Origin: Roseateles sp.
GTDB lineage: Bacteria; Pseudomonadota; Gammaproteobacteria; Burkholderiales; Burkholderiaceae_C
Assembly: GCA_016790285.1 (NCBI GenBank)
Contig: JAEUPJ010000014.1
Location: forward strand, 27,764-91,763
Direction: 5' to 3'
DNA length: 64,000 nt
Shown: positions 9,431 to 18,445 of the stretch, piece after piece
Layout of the letters: each line of letters begins with the position of its first letter
How positions within the stretch are numbered: position 1 is the stretch's first letter
The notes under the pieces: model-generated
The model's input: the letters and a program-made list of their open reading frames with translations, nothing else
Told to the model about the DNA's origin: nothing
The model's database searches: none
Position numbers and translations under genes: made by a program

Positions 9431-10087
9431 ATGCCTGACAGTACCGCCCGCGACATCCTCGTCCTCGCCGCCCACCCCGACCTCGCCCGCTCCCACGCGA
9501 CGCGCACCGTGCTCGACACGCTGCGCGCCTCGCCCGCGGCCGACCGGGTGGAGCTGCGCGATCTCTACCGCCTCTACCCGGACTTCCACATCCACATCGA
9601 CGCCGAGCAGCGCGCGCTGCAGGCCGCGCGCCTCGTGGTCATGCTCCACCCCATCTACTGGTACAGCATGCCCGCGCTGCAAAAGCTCTGGGTCGACGAA
9701 GTGCTGCGCCTGGGCTGGGCCTACGGGCCCGGCGGCACGGCGCTGCACGGCAAGGACTTCTGGCTCGTGGCCTCCACGGGCGGCGGCGAGCAGGCCTACG
9801 CGCCGGGCGGCCACAACCACCATGCCCTGAACGACTTCCTGCTGCCCTACCAGCAGTCGGCCCGCACCTGCGGCATGACGTGGCTGCCGCCTCAAGTGCT
9901 CTACGGCGCGCATCGCGCGACGGACGCCGACGTCCAGGCCCATGCCGACCTCTTCGTGCAGCGGCTGCAACACTTCCCCGAGTGGTGTGAAAGCCTGGCC
10001 GACCGCGGCGTGGGCGACGAGGACGCCGTGGCGCTGGACGAGCGCCCCGCACTCTTCACGACGCTGGACGCAGGAGCCGCTGCATGA
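9431..10087 (+). CDS. kefF: KefF-type NAD(P)H oxidoreductase, ancillary to KefC
   Basis: A 218-residue flavodoxin-fold quinone reductase ([18 protein letters not shown] at the N-terminus, and the [20 protein letters not shown] dimer/FMN segment). KefF binds and activates the KefC potassium-efflux channel under electrophile stress. On sequence alone it could be any NQO-like reductase. The call to KefF rests on the 4-bp overlap with the kefC start codon. It is about 40 residues longer than E. coli KefF, mostly at the C-terminus. Confidence 0.85.
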   Translation: MPDSTARDILVLAAHPDLARSHATRTVLDTLRASPAADRVELRDLYRLYPDFHIHIDAEQRALQAARLVVMLHPIYWYSMPALQKLWVDEVLRLGWAYGPGGTALHGKDFWLVASTGGGEQAYAPGGHNHHALNDFLLPYQQSARTCGMTWLPPQVLYGAHRATDADVQAHADLFVQRLQHFPEWCESLADRGVGDEDAVALDERPALFTTLDAGAAA

Positions 10088-11925
10088 GCCACGGTACCTG
10101 GCTGCAACTGCCCCTCGTCTTCCTCGCCGCGGCGGTGCTCGCGGTGCCGCTGGCACGCTACCTGCGCCTGGGGTCCATCCTGGGCTACCTGGTCGCCGGG
10201 CTGCTGATCGGCCCGGCTGTGCTGGGCCTCATCCCCGAATCGACCGCCATCCCGGAGGTGGCCGAGCTGGGCGTGGTGCTGATGCTCTTCCTCGTCGGGC
10301 TGGAGCTGGAGCCCAAGCGGCTGTGGGCCATGCGCCGGCCCATCTTCGGCTGGGGCAGCGTGCAGCTGCTGGGCTGCGCGGCGGTGCTGACGGGCGTGGG
10401 CATCGCCTGCGGCTACCCGTGGCGGCTGTCGCTGGTGGTGAGCCTGGGGCTGGCCATGTCGTCCACCGCCGTGGCGCTGGCCGTGCTGGCCGAGCGCAAC
10501 CTCGGGCGCACGACGGCGGGCGAGAGCATCCTGTCGGTCGCGCTGCTGCAGGACATCGCGGCCATCCCGGTGCTGGCACTCGTGCCGGTGCTGGCGCTGA
10601 GCGGCGCGCATGGCGACGGCGATGGCAAGACCTGGCTCGCCGCGGCCAAGGCGGTGGGTGCCATCGTCACCATCATCTTCGGCGGCCGGCTGCTGCTGCG
10701 CCCGGCACTGCGCTGGATCGCCCACAGCAAGACGCCCGAGATCTTCACCGCCGCTGCCCTGCTGCTCGTGCTGGGCACGGCGGCGCTGATGCAGCTGGTG
10801 GGCCTGTCGATGGCGCTCGGCGCCTTCCTGGCCGGCGTGCTGCTGGCCGAGAGCGAGTACCGCCGCGAGCTCGAAACCGACCTGGAGCCCTTCAAGGGCC
10901 TGCTGCTGGGGCTGTTCTTCATCGCCGTCGGCATGGGGCTGGACCTGAAGGCCGTGGCCGCCCAGCCCGGCTTCGTGGCGCTGCTCGTGGTGGCCCTGCT
11001 CGTGTGCAAGATCTTCGTGCTAGTGCTCATGGCGCGGGCGATGAAGATCCCGCTCGTGGAGCGCCCGGCCTTCGTCATCCTGCTGGCGCAGGGCGGCGAG
11101 TTCGGCTTCGTCGTGTTCCAGCTCGCGCAGGGCGAAGGCATGATCAACGCGGCCCAGAACTCGGCCCTGGTGGCGGCGGTGGCCCTGTCGCTCGCACTCA
11201 CGCCGCTGCTGCTGACGGGCGGCGACCGGCTGATGTCACAGAAGCTTGCGCGCCTGGGCGAGAAGAAGAAGCGCGACGAAGCCCCGCCGCCGCCCGCGCC
11301 CATCCTGATCGCCGGCAGCGGCCGCTACGGGCAGGTCGTGGGCCGCATGCTGCGCGCCAGCGGCCTGGAGGCCACCATGCTCGACCAGGACGCCGAGGCC
11401 ATCGAGGGCCTGCGCCGTTTCGGCTGGACGGTGCACTACGGCGACGCCACGCGGCTGGACCTGCTCAAGACCGCAGGCGCCGCTTCGGCCCGCATCCTCG
11501 TCATCGCCGTGGACGACATCGGCCAGAGCCTGGAGATCGCCGAGCTCGCGCGCGAGCACTTCCCGCAGCTCACCGTCGTCGCCCGCGCGCGCAACGTGCA
11601 GCACTACTACCAGCTGCACGAGGCCGGCGTGCGCCACATCGAGCGCGAGACCTTCGACTCCGCCCTGATGAGCGCCCGCAGCGTGCTGGAGCTCACGGGC
11701 ATGGAGCCCCACGCCGCGCGGCGCCAGGCCATGCACTTCCGCCGCCACAACATCGACGTGCTGGCGCGCATGGTGCCGCTGCAAAGCGACGAAGGTGCCT
11801 TGATCGCCGCCGCCAAGCTCGGCCGCCAGCAGTTCGAGCAGCAGATGGCCGCCGAGCGCGAGGCCGAGGAAGCCCACCGGCGCGCCCAGCGCGGTGGCTG
11901 GGACAGGCACGACGACAACGCATGA
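10084..11925 (+). CDS. kefC: Glutathione-gated potassium efflux antiporter KefC/KefB
   Basis: A 613-residue inner-membrane CPA2 antiporter. About twelve hydrophobic segments form the Na/H-exchanger domain (residues 1-380), including GYLVAGLLIGPAVLGLI and the LLQDIAAIPVLALVPVL segment. A cytosolic RCK/TrkA-N domain starts near residue 400 with the Rossmann motif ILIAGSGRYGQVVGRML. Potassium efflux acidifies the cytoplasm and protects against electrophiles when glutathione adducts bind. It overlaps kefF by four bases (ATGA) and the sir2 gene by four more, so the three are one transcription and translation unit. Confidence 0.93.
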   Translation: MSHGTWLQLPLVFLAAAVLAVPLARYLRLGSILGYLVAGLLIGPAVLGLIPESTAIPEVAELGVVLMLFLVGLELEPKRLWAMRRPIFGWGSVQLLGCAAVLTGVGIACGYPWRLSLVVSLGLAMSSTAVALAVLAERNLGRTTAGESILSVALLQDIAAIPVLALVPVLALSGAHGDGDGKTWLAAAKAVGAIVTIIFGGRLLLRPALRWIAHSKTPEIFTAAALLLVLGTAALMQLVGLSMALGAFLAGVLLAESEYRRELETDLEPFKGLLLGLFFIAVGMGLDLKAVAAQPGFVALLVVALLVCKIFVLVLMARAMKIPLVERPAFVILLAQGGEFGFVVFQLAQGEGMINAAQNSALVAAVALSLALTPLLLTGGDRLMSQKLARLGEKKKRDEAPPPPAPILIAGSGRYGQVVGRMLRASGLEATMLDQDAEAIEGLRRFGWTVHYGDATRLDLLKTAGAASARILVIAVDDIGQSLEIAELAREHFPQLTVVARARNVQHYYQLHEAGVRHIERETFDSALMSARSVLELTGMEPHAARRQAMHFRRHNIDVLARMVPLQSDEGALIAAAKLGRQQFEQQMAAEREAEEAHRRAQRGGWDRHDDNA

Positions 11926-12761
11926 ACGACGACGCCCTCCAGCATGCCGCCGAACTGATCCGTCAGGCCGACGGCCTGCTCGTCACCGCGGGCGCCGGCA
12001 TGGGCGTGGACTCCGGCCTGCCGGACTTCCGCGGCCGGGAGGGTTTCTGGCAGGCCTACCCGGCACTTGCGCAGGCGCGGCTGGACTTCACCACGGTGGC
12101 CTCGCCCGCCACCTTCGAGCGCGACCCGCAGCTGGCCTGGGGCTTCTACGGCCACCGCCTGGCGCTGTACCGGCGCACCCGGCCGCACGCGGGCTTTGCC
12201 CTGCTGCAGGCCTGGGGCCGGCGGCTGCGGCACGGCGCGGCGGTGTTCACGAGCAACGTCGACGGCCAGTTCCAGCGCGCCGGCTTCGAGCCCGCCCTCG
12301 TGCACGAATGCCACGGCTCGCTGCACTGGCTGCAATGCCTGCGCGGCTGCGGCGAGCCACCCATGCCGGCCGACGGCCTCACGCCGGACGTCGATGAAGC
12401 CGAGTGCCGCTGGCGCGGGAGCCTGCCGACCTGCCCGGGATGCGGGGGCCTGCTGCGGCCCAACCTGCTGATGTTCGGTGACTGGGGCTGGATCGGCGAC
12501 CGCTACGACGCGCAGGAGCGGCGTCTGTCGCGCTGGCTCGGGTCGGTGAGGCGGCCGGTCGTGGTCGAGATCGGCGCAGGCACGGCGCTGCCGGCCATGC
12601 GTCATTTCGGGCATCAGGTCGTGCAGCAATGCGGCGGCCAGCTGGTGCGCATCAACCCGCGGGAGCACGCGGTGGCGCCAGGGGCCGGCGTGGGCCTGGC
12701 CGGCGAGGCGCTGGCCCTGCTGTCGGCGCTGGACGCCCGGCTCGCCGCGCTGGACGGCTGA
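11922..12761 (+). CDS. Sir2-family NAD-dependent deacylase
   Basis: A 279-residue sirtuin-like protein. The NAD-binding motif is TAGAGMGVDSGLPDFRG (residues 22-38), the TQN-D equivalent reads TSNVD, and the catalytic His is at 131 in ECHGSL. Two cysteine pairs (CLRGC and CPGC) can bind the structural zinc. The RPNLLMFGDWGW and RINPRE segments place it in the bacterial subgroup with SNVDGQFQ motifs, not the CobB type. Natural substrate unknown. Its start overlaps the kefC stop (ATGA). An imperfect GC-rich hairpin after the stop, near 12763-12780, may end the operon. Confidence 0.88.
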   Translation: MNDDALQHAAELIRQADGLLVTAGAGMGVDSGLPDFRGREGFWQAYPALAQARLDFTTVASPATFERDPQLAWGFYGHRLALYRRTRPHAGFALLQAWGRRLRHGAAVFTSNVDGQFQRAGFEPALVHECHGSLHWLQCLRGCGEPPMPADGLTPDVDEAECRWRGSLPTCPGCGGLLRPNLLMFGDWGWIGDRYDAQERRLSRWLGSVRRPVVVEIGAGTALPAMRHFGHQVVQQCGGQLVRINPREHAVAPGAGVGLAGEALALLSALDARLAALDG

Positions 12762-12833
12762 GCCCTGCCACACCGCAGGGGCGTTTGAGCCGGGCGCCAG
12801 GCCCTCGCGCAGCCCGGCGGCGACAATCCGGGC

Positions 12834-13265
12834 ATGTTTGCCCCGTCCCAGCTCGAAGTCCGCCGTTTCTTCTGCACCACCTACCGCAAGTGGCGGGACG
12901 GCGCGCCGCTGATCCCGATGGAAGCGATTGCCGCCGACTGGATCGCCGAGCACCCGGAGTACCACGACGACCTCGCCGACGAGGCGGCGGCGCTGGAGAA
13001 GGTCTACACGGTCGAGGAAGGCCGCACCAACCCCTTCCTGCACCTGTCCATGCACCTGACGATTACCGAGCAGCACGCCATCGACCAGCCCTCGGGCATC
13101 CGCCAGGCGGTCGACCTGCTGTCGGCCAAGCGGAACTCCCGCCACGAAGCCCACCATGTCGCCATGGAGGCCCTGGGCGAGATGATCTGGGCCTCGCAGC
13201 GCAGTGGCATGCCGCCCGACGGGCATGCCTACCTGGACAAGGTCCGCCAGGCCGCCACGCGCTGA
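12834..13265 (+). CDS. DUF1841 family protein
   Basis: A 143-residue soluble protein matching DUF1841 throughout: PSQLEVRRFFCTTYRKWRDG at the N-terminus, then NPFLHLSMHLTITEQHAIDQ and MEALGEMIWASQRSG. Function unknown; the conserved His and Glu residues in the helical core are compatible with metal binding but prove nothing. It is common in beta- and gammaproteobacteria as a lone gene, as here, 72 bp after sir2. Confidence 0.88.
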   Translation: MFAPSQLEVRRFFCTTYRKWRDGAPLIPMEAIAADWIAEHPEYHDDLADEAAALEKVYTVEEGRTNPFLHLSMHLTITEQHAIDQPSGIRQAVDLLSAKRNSRHEAHHVAMEALGEMIWASQRSGMPPDGHAYLDKVRQAATR

Positions 13266-13378
13266 GCCGCTGAGCCGATGAGCGGCGCAACCCGCGCCGC
13301 GCTCGCCCCCGCACCGCCTTTCCCGTTCCCACCGGGTCGCCGCGCACAGCGGCCGCCGCCGCATGCCTGCGCCTTATA

Positions 13379-13405
13379 TGCGAATGCGAATGATTTGCAT
13401 TTGCA
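13379..13405. promoter_or_regulatory. Fur box (iron-responsive operator)
   Basis: A 27-bp near-perfect palindrome: the left arm TGCGAATGCGAAT (13379-13391), one central base, and a right arm whose complement differs at two of 13 positions. The repeated (T/G)CGAAT/GCAAAT hexamers match the betaproteobacterial variant of the Fur consensus. It sits 19 bp before the start of a PepSY/TonB-receptor operon, so ferric uptake regulator Fur would block this promoter when iron is plentiful. Confidence 0.85.
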
Positions 13406-13423
13406 TGATAGAGTCCGCGGCCC

Positions 13424-14659
13424 ATGCGCCCCTTCTTCGTCCTGTTGCACCGTTGGTTCGGCCTTGCCGCGGCCGTCTTCCTCTTCATCGCCGGCCTCAC
13501 GGGCGCGGTGATCGCCTTCGACCACGAACTGGATGCGGCGTTGAACCCGCAGTTCTTCGAGGCCCGGGGCCGCAGCCCCGCGCAGGACGCCCTGATGCTG
13601 GCCGACCGGCTCGAAGCCGCCGAGCCGCAGTTGCGCGTGCGCTACCTGCCACTGAACGCCGAGCCAGGCCACACGCTGCTTGCGATGGTCGAGCCCCGCG
13701 ACCCCGCCCGGCCGCTGGGCTTCAACCAGCTTGCTCTGGACCCCGCCACGGGCGAGGTGCAGGCCCGCCGCGAATGGGGGGCGCTGTCGCTGTCGCGGGA
13801 GAACCTGCTGCCCTTCCTCTATGCCCTGCACTACAGCCTGCACCTGCCGGAAGCCGGCGGCATCGCCTGGGGCATCTGGCTCATGGGGCTGATCGGGCTG
13901 GGGTGGGTGCTGGACTGCTTCGTCGCCCTGTACCTGTCCTTCCCGACCTGGCGCGGCTGGCGCAAGTCGCTGGCCTTTCGCTGGCGCAAGGGGGGGCATG
14001 CGCTCACGTTCGACCTGCACCGCAGCGGCGGCGTGTGGCTGTGGCTGCTGCTGCTCGTCATCGCGCTCACGTCAGTGGCCATGAACCTGCGCCAGCAGGT
14101 GGTGGTGCCGCTGGTGAACGCACTGTCACCGATCACCCCGAGCGCCTTCGACACGCGCCGGCCCGGCACCGTGCCGGTCAACCCCGCGTTGACCCGGGCG
14201 CAAGCGCTCGCCGCTGCCGAGCGCGTCGCCCGCGCCCGCGGCATCACGGGGCCCGCAGGTGGCATCTTCCATGACGCCCTCTACGGCGTGTATGGCGTCG
14301 GCTTCTTCAAGCCCGGCAACGACCACGGCGACGGCGGCCTCGGCAACCCCTGGGTCTACGTGGACGCCCGCGACGGCAGCCCGGCGGGGGCCAGCATCCC
14401 CGGCGAGGGCACGGCGGGCGACCTCTACCTGCAACTGCAGTTCCCGCTGCACTCCGGCCGCATCCTGGGCCTGCCCGGGCGAATCCTCGTCGCCGCGCTG
14501 GGCGTGGCGGTGGCGGTGCTGTCGGTCACGGGCGTGCTGATCTGGCTGCGCAAGGCGCGCGCCCGACGCCATGCGGCCCGCACGTCGCGCGCCTCCTCCC
14601 CCACCTCTCCATCCTCTCCCTCCACCCCTGCGCCCGCACGCGAGCCCCTGCCCCGATGA
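13424..14659 (+). CDS. PepSY-associated transmembrane protein (iron-regulated membrane protein)
   Basis: A 411-residue inner-membrane protein with an N-terminal membrane anchor (FVLLHRWFGLAAAVFLFIAG), a periplasmic PepSY-like region, and further membrane helices near residues 150-170, 205-225 and 355-375. Members are linked to siderophore uptake and are proposed to reduce or process ferric siderophores in the periplasm; the exact reaction is not established here. The gene begins just after the Fur box and its stop overlaps the start of the TonB-dependent receptor (ATGA), supporting a joint role in iron acquisition. The C-terminus is a low-complexity Ser/Pro tail. Confidence 0.85.
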   Translation: MRPFFVLLHRWFGLAAAVFLFIAGLTGAVIAFDHELDAALNPQFFEARGRSPAQDALMLADRLEAAEPQLRVRYLPLNAEPGHTLLAMVEPRDPARPLGFNQLALDPATGEVQARREWGALSLSRENLLPFLYALHYSLHLPEAGGIAWGIWLMGLIGLGWVLDCFVALYLSFPTWRGWRKSLAFRWRKGGHALTFDLHRSGGVWLWLLLLVIALTSVAMNLRQQVVVPLVNALSPITPSAFDTRRPGTVPVNPALTRAQALAAAERVARARGITGPAGGIFHDALYGVYGVGFFKPGNDHGDGGLGNPWVYVDARDGSPAGASIPGEGTAGDLYLQLQFPLHSGRILGLPGRILVAALGVAVAVLSVTGVLIWLRKARARRHAARTSRASSPTSPSSPSTPAPAREPLPR

Positions 14660-16746
14660 CGCTTCCACCCGCCCTCTTCATGACGCCCCTGGCCCTGGCC
14701 GCCACCGCCGCCTTCGCCGGCGCCGACAGCCCCGCCGCCGCACCCGACACCGCCACCCTGCCCACCGTTCGCGTGCAATCCCGCGCCCAGGACGACGACA
14801 AGCGCAGTGCCGGCCCAACCCGCCTGGAGTTGAGCCTGCGCGAGACGCCGCAGTCGCTCACGGTCATCGGCGCGCAGCAGATCCGCGACTTCGGCCTGGT
14901 GGACGTGACCCAGTTGCTCGACCAGACGCCCGGCGTCGTCGTCGAGCGTGTGGAGACCGACCGCACCTACTTCAGCGCCCGCGGCTTTGACGTGACCAAC
15001 TTCCAGGTCGACGGCCTCGGCCTGCCACTGGCCAACGGTGCGCAATGGGGGGCCCTGGACCTCGCGGCCTTCGAGCGCGTGGAGGTGCTGCGCGGCGCCA
15101 CCGGCCTGCTGGCCGGCACCGGCAACCCATCGGCCACGGTGAACTTCATCCGCAAGCGCGCCACCAGCAAGGCGCTGGCCGCCAGCGCCGCCCTCACGCT
15201 GGGCTCGTGGCAACAGCGCCGCGTGGAGGCCGACGTGGCCACCGGCCTGAACGCCGACGGCTCGCTGCGCGCACGCCTCGTCGTCGCCGATGACCACAAG
15301 GACAGCTGGCTGGACCGCTACAGCCGCCATACCCAGCTCGGCTACGGCGTGCTGGAGCTGGACATCGGGCGCCGCACGCTGCTGACCGTGGGCGTGCAAG
15401 CCCAGCGCAGCCATGCCGACAGCCCGATGTGGGGTGCCCTGCCCCTGCTGGACAGCAACGGCCAGCAAGTCCAGTACACGCGCAACACCAGCAGCGCGGC
15501 GGACTGGGCGTGGTGGACCAACCGCGACACCGACGTGTTCGCCGAACTGACCCATGATCTGGGCCAGGGCTGGCAGACGCGCGCCAGCCTCTCGCGCCGC
15601 AGCCGCGACACCCCCAGCGAACTCTTCTACGTCTACGGCACACCCAACCCGGCGGGCTCGGCGGACAGCGGCCTGCACGCCTACCCGTCGGCCTTCGACG
15701 GCCACTACGTCGACACCGTCGCCGACGTCTACGCCAGCGGACCGTTCACGGCACTGGGCCGGCAGCACCAGCTCATGTTCGGCGTCAACGTCGGGCGCCA
15801 GACGCTGGACGAACGCTCCGGCTACGCGGCCAACATCGGCGCGCCGGTGCCGGCGCTGCAGGGCTGGAACGGCGCGTTCCCGAAGCCGGCCTTCGACGCG
15901 TCCACCGATGGCTCGGACGTGACGCGTCGCCGCGAGACGGCCTACGCCGCGGTGCAGTTCAGCGCGACCGACGCACTCACCGTGGTGGCCGGCCTGCAGG
16001 CCTCGCGCGTGCGCAACGCTGGCGTGGGCTACGGCGTCGACCAGGCGGGGCGCCACAGCGCGGCCAAACCCTACGCGGGGGCCGTGCTCACGCTGAACGA
16101 CCAGCTCAGCGCCTATGCCAGCTATGCCGAGGTGTTCAACCCGCAGGTCGAGACCGACATCAACCGCCGCCCGCTCGGCCCGTTGGAGGGCAGCAACCTG
16201 GAGGCCGGGTTGAAGTCAGCCTGGCTGGACGGGCAGCTCAGCGGCAGCGCGGCCGTGTTCCGCACCCGCCAGCAGAACGTGCCGGTGCAGGCCGGCTACC
16301 AGCCGGACTTCACGGCCTACTACGAAGGCATCACCGCCACCAGCACGGGCTACGAGCTCGAACTCACTGGCAGGCCCGGTCGCGACTGGACGGTGTCCGG
16401 CGGCTGGACCCAGTTCCGCCTCAAAGGCAGCCAGGGCGACGACGTCAACCGCCACGTGCCCCGCCGAACGCTGCGCTTGAGCAGCACCTACCAACTGCTC
16501 CCGCAGCTGAAGCTCGGCGCCGCACTGCGCTGGCAAAGCGACATCAGCGCCGCCAACCCCGCCGTGCGGCAGAAGGCCTACGCCGTTGTCGACCTGAACG
16601 CGGCCTACGACTTCGATGCGCACTGGAGCGCGGCCTTGGCCGTGAACAACGTCGGCGACACGCAGTACCTGGGCAGCCTGAAGTGGGACCAGGCCTACTA
16701 CGGCGCGCCCCGCAGCGTCAGCGCCACGCTGCGCTGGAAGTACTGA
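14656..16746 (+). CDS. TonB-dependent siderophore receptor
   Basis: A 696-residue outer-membrane receptor. A signal peptide (LFMTPLALAATAAFAGA) is followed by the TonB-box-like TLPTVRV. The plug domain (residues about 50-170) has SLRETPQSLTVIGAQQIRDF and FERVEVLRGATGLLAGTGNP. The rest is a 22-strand-type barrel ending ATLRWKY, with the terminal aromatic residue expected for BAM recognition. It resembles FhuE/FpvA/FoxA-type hydroxamate receptors without the N-terminal signalling domain; the exact siderophore is unknown. Co-transcribed with the PepSY protein under Fur control. Confidence 0.92.
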   Translation: MTLPPALFMTPLALAATAAFAGADSPAAAPDTATLPTVRVQSRAQDDDKRSAGPTRLELSLRETPQSLTVIGAQQIRDFGLVDVTQLLDQTPGVVVERVETDRTYFSARGFDVTNFQVDGLGLPLANGAQWGALDLAAFERVEVLRGATGLLAGTGNPSATVNFIRKRATSKALAASAALTLGSWQQRRVEADVATGLNADGSLRARLVVADDHKDSWLDRYSRHTQLGYGVLELDIGRRTLLTVGVQAQRSHADSPMWGALPLLDSNGQQVQYTRNTSSAADWAWWTNRDTDVFAELTHDLGQGWQTRASLSRRSRDTPSELFYVYGTPNPAGSADSGLHAYPSAFDGHYVDTVADVYASGPFTALGRQHQLMFGVNVGRQTLDERSGYAANIGAPVPALQGWNGAFPKPAFDASTDGSDVTRRRETAYAAVQFSATDALTVVAGLQASRVRNAGVGYGVDQAGRHSAAKPYAGAVLTLNDQLSAYASYAEVFNPQVETDINRRPLGPLEGSNLEAGLKSAWLDGQLSGSAAVFRTRQQNVPVQAGYQPDFTAYYEGITATSTGYELELTGRPGRDWTVSGGWTQFRLKGSQGDDVNRHVPRRTLRLSSTYQLLPQLKLGAALRWQSDISAANPAVRQKAYAVVDLNAAYDFDAHWSAALAVNNVGDTQYLGSLKWDQAYYGAPRSVSATLRWKY

Positions 16747-16766
16747 GCCCGCCGCGCGGCCACAAA

Positions 16767-16788
16767 AAAGCCACCCGAAGGTGGCTTT
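16767..16788. terminator. Bidirectional rho-independent terminator
   Basis: A perfect 9-bp stem AAAGCCACC / GGTGGCTTT with the tetraloop CGAA, flanked by an A-run on the left and T-rich bases on the right. It works in both directions between the TonB-receptor gene and the convergent flgN, whose stop is 25 bp away. Confidence 0.9.
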
Positions 16789-16812
16789 GTCCTTGAGCAG
16801 GGCCGGTGCCGA

Positions 16813-17202
16813 TCAGGCCTGGAAGCTGCCGCCGCCCGTGCTGCGCCGCTCGGCCTTGCCGCTGGCGCCATAAAGGCCGGTGGGCTCGCTCGGGATGAGC
16901 ACATCGAGCGCCCGGTCCAGCGAGGCATTGCCGCGGGCCAGCGTCTCGCGCTGGGCGGCGAGCAGGCCGCCAGCGCGCACGAGGCGGTTGCGCAGGGCGC
17001 TGGGCACGCTGCCCGAGCGGGCGGCTTCGCTGAAGCTCTGCACGGCGCGGGCGAGGTGCTGGTGAAGTTCGGCGGCGTGCTGCTCGATGGCAGCCGCGTC
17101 GCGGCGCGCCAGGGCATCGCCCAGCTGGTTCAGCGCGGCCTCGACGGCCAGCAGGGGCTGTTCGAGTTCAGGGCTGAGCGGGGTGGCGATGGCTGCGGTC
17201 AT
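16813..17202 (-). CDS. flgN: Flagellar export chaperone FlgN
   Basis: A 129-residue, strongly helical, alanine-rich protein. FlgN binds the hook-filament junction proteins FlgK and FlgL in the cytoplasm and hands them to the flagellar export gate. Sequence similarity within this family is weak; the call uses length, helical heptads (LLAVEAALNQLGDALARRDA) and the position 5 bp after flgM in a flgN-flgM-flgA block, the usual betaproteobacterial arrangement. It shares the sigma-28 promoter before flgM. Confidence 0.85.
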   Translation of the reverse strand: MTAAIATPLSPELEQPLLAVEAALNQLGDALARRDAAAIEQHAAELHQHLARAVQSFSEAARSGSVPSALRNRLVRAGGLLAAQRETLARGNASLDRALDVLIPSEPTGLYGASGKAERRSTGGGSFQA

Positions 17203-17207
17203 GGGGT

Positions 17208-17543
17208 TCAGTGCTTGTTGGCGCGCGCGTCGAGCAATTCTTGCGCATTCGCGACCAGTTTGTCGGCAATCGCGCGGGCGTTGACCGTGAACTTGCCCTC
17301 ACTGATGGCCTGCGCGATGCGGTCGACCTTGGCGGCGTCGAAGCTGCCGTCGTCGGAACCGGCCGCGCTGGCAGCCAGCTGGGCGGTGCTGGAGATGGCG
17401 ACTTGCGTGCTGGGGGCGGGGGCCGACGTCGTCGAGGTGCGGACGATGTCATTGCTGCCCGACGCCTCGGGTTTGCGCGCCGCAGGCCGCGACTCGACCT
17501 TCGTCGAGCTGCCGCTTCCTTCAGGGCTGTTACCGATCTTCAT
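17208..17543 (-). CDS. flgM: Anti-sigma-28 factor FlgM
   Basis: A 111-residue protein that binds FliA and silences late flagellar genes until it is exported through the finished hook. The N-terminus MKIGNSPEGS and the disordered Ser/Thr/Ala-rich middle are typical. The conserved C-terminal helices (DAAKVDRIAQAISEGKFTVN, then ADKLVANAQEL) are the FliA-binding part. It has its own sigma-28 promoter, giving FliA-dependent feedback. flgN follows directly. Confidence 0.93.
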   Translation of the reverse strand: MKIGNSPEGSGSSTKVESRPAARKPEASGSNDIVRTSTTSAPAPSTQVAISSTAQLAASAAGSDDGSFDAAKVDRIAQAISEGKFTVNARAIADKLVANAQELLDARANKH

Positions 17544-17602
17544 GGGCTTCTCCAGGGTGCGGGGGGTGACCCCGCCGGGGCATTGCAGGGGAGTTTCCCC
17601 TT

Positions 17603-17629
17603 GTATCGGCCCCGCAGGCGGTAACTTGA
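17603..17629 (-). promoter_or_regulatory. Sigma-28 promoter of flgM-flgN
   Basis: Read on the minus strand: TCAAGTTA, 11 bases, GCCGATAC, 59 bp before the flgM ATG. Enteric FliA consensus is TAAAGTTT-N11-GCCGATAA, so spacing is exact and the -10 matches at seven of eight positions. Position before the anti-sigma gene is where a class 3 promoter is expected. Confidence 0.88.
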
Positions 17630-17681
17630 GCCGGAACTGGCGGGTTTTTCCGGCCAGTTGTGACGATTCGTGGCGCTTTGA

Positions 17682-18392
17682 TCACAACGACAGCTCCACG
17701 CGCCGCTCGGCCACGGCCCGCCCGCTGGCGACCCGGCCGCTTTCAAACCGCACCCGGACCTCCTGGCCCTCGACGCCTGCGGACAGCGCCTGCGCCTCGG
17801 ACGCGACCGAGAACCCCGGGCCCACGGCCAGCACCTGCACCGTCTCGCCCGCGGCAAACCACTGGCGCGACTTGAGCGCGGGCGCGCGCACGGCCTCGGC
17901 AGCCTGCAGCGGCCGCCCGAGCGTGCGTCCGATCAGCAGCGCCGGGTCGGTGAACACGGCACCGGGTTCCGCGGCAATGTCGATATCGGCCAGGGCCAGC
18001 TGGTCTTGAGACAAATTCACGCCCGCCGGCAAGGGGCCGTTTGCCACCACCGCGCGGCCGTAGACGGCCACCTTGACCGGCAGCGTCACATTCCAGCGCG
18101 CCACGCCGTCGGTGCAGCGCAGGCCGATACGGCTGCGGCCCCACACGGCCATGCCCGGCGGCAGGTAGGGCTGCACCTGCTGGCAGGGCGCCAGGCGCAG
18201 CCGGGCGTCCAGCGCGCCGATTTCCACCGCCACGCGGGTGTTGGGCGGGGCGGCCGCACGCGCTGCCGTCTCGGCCAGCACGCGCACCCGTTCGACAAGC
18301 GCCGGGTCGAGCGCGGTCTGGGCATCGGCCAACGGCGCGATGAGCAGGCCGGCCAGCAGCAGGCGGGTGACGGGCAGGGTGAGGCGAAGCAT
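17682..18392 (-). CDS. flgA: Flagellar P-ring assembly chaperone FlgA
   Basis: A 236-residue periplasmic chaperone that helps FlgI form the P ring. It has a Sec signal peptide (VTRLLLAGLLIAPLADAQ) and an SAF-type C-terminal domain (PLPAGVNLSQDQLALADIDI and the ARRVELSL-type end). A GTG start three codons upstream (18401) is equally open; I prefer ATG 18392 for the signal-peptide length. It is divergent from flgB, with 146 bp shared between the two starts, and 138 bp separate it from flgM, which has its own promoter. Confidence 0.93.
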   Translation of the reverse strand: MLRLTLPVTRLLLAGLLIAPLADAQTALDPALVERVRVLAETAARAAAPPNTRVAVEIGALDARLRLAPCQQVQPYLPPGMAVWGRSRIGLRCTDGVARWNVTLPVKVAVYGRAVVANGPLPAGVNLSQDQLALADIDIAAEPGAVFTDPALLIGRTLGRPLQAAEAVRAPALKSRQWFAAGETVQVLAVGPGFSVASEAQALSAGVEGQEVRVRFESGRVASGRAVAERRVELSL

Positions 18393-18445
18393 GGCCGTCA
18401 CTCTAGGGACGCCGCAGGCCGCGCCGAGGTCGGAATTGAGCGGCT

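Noticed and set aside
12763-12785. Rho-independent terminator after the sir2 gene
   Set aside because: The stem (GCCCTG / CAGGGGC) is short with a bulge and only three T residues follow, too weak to list as a separate feature.
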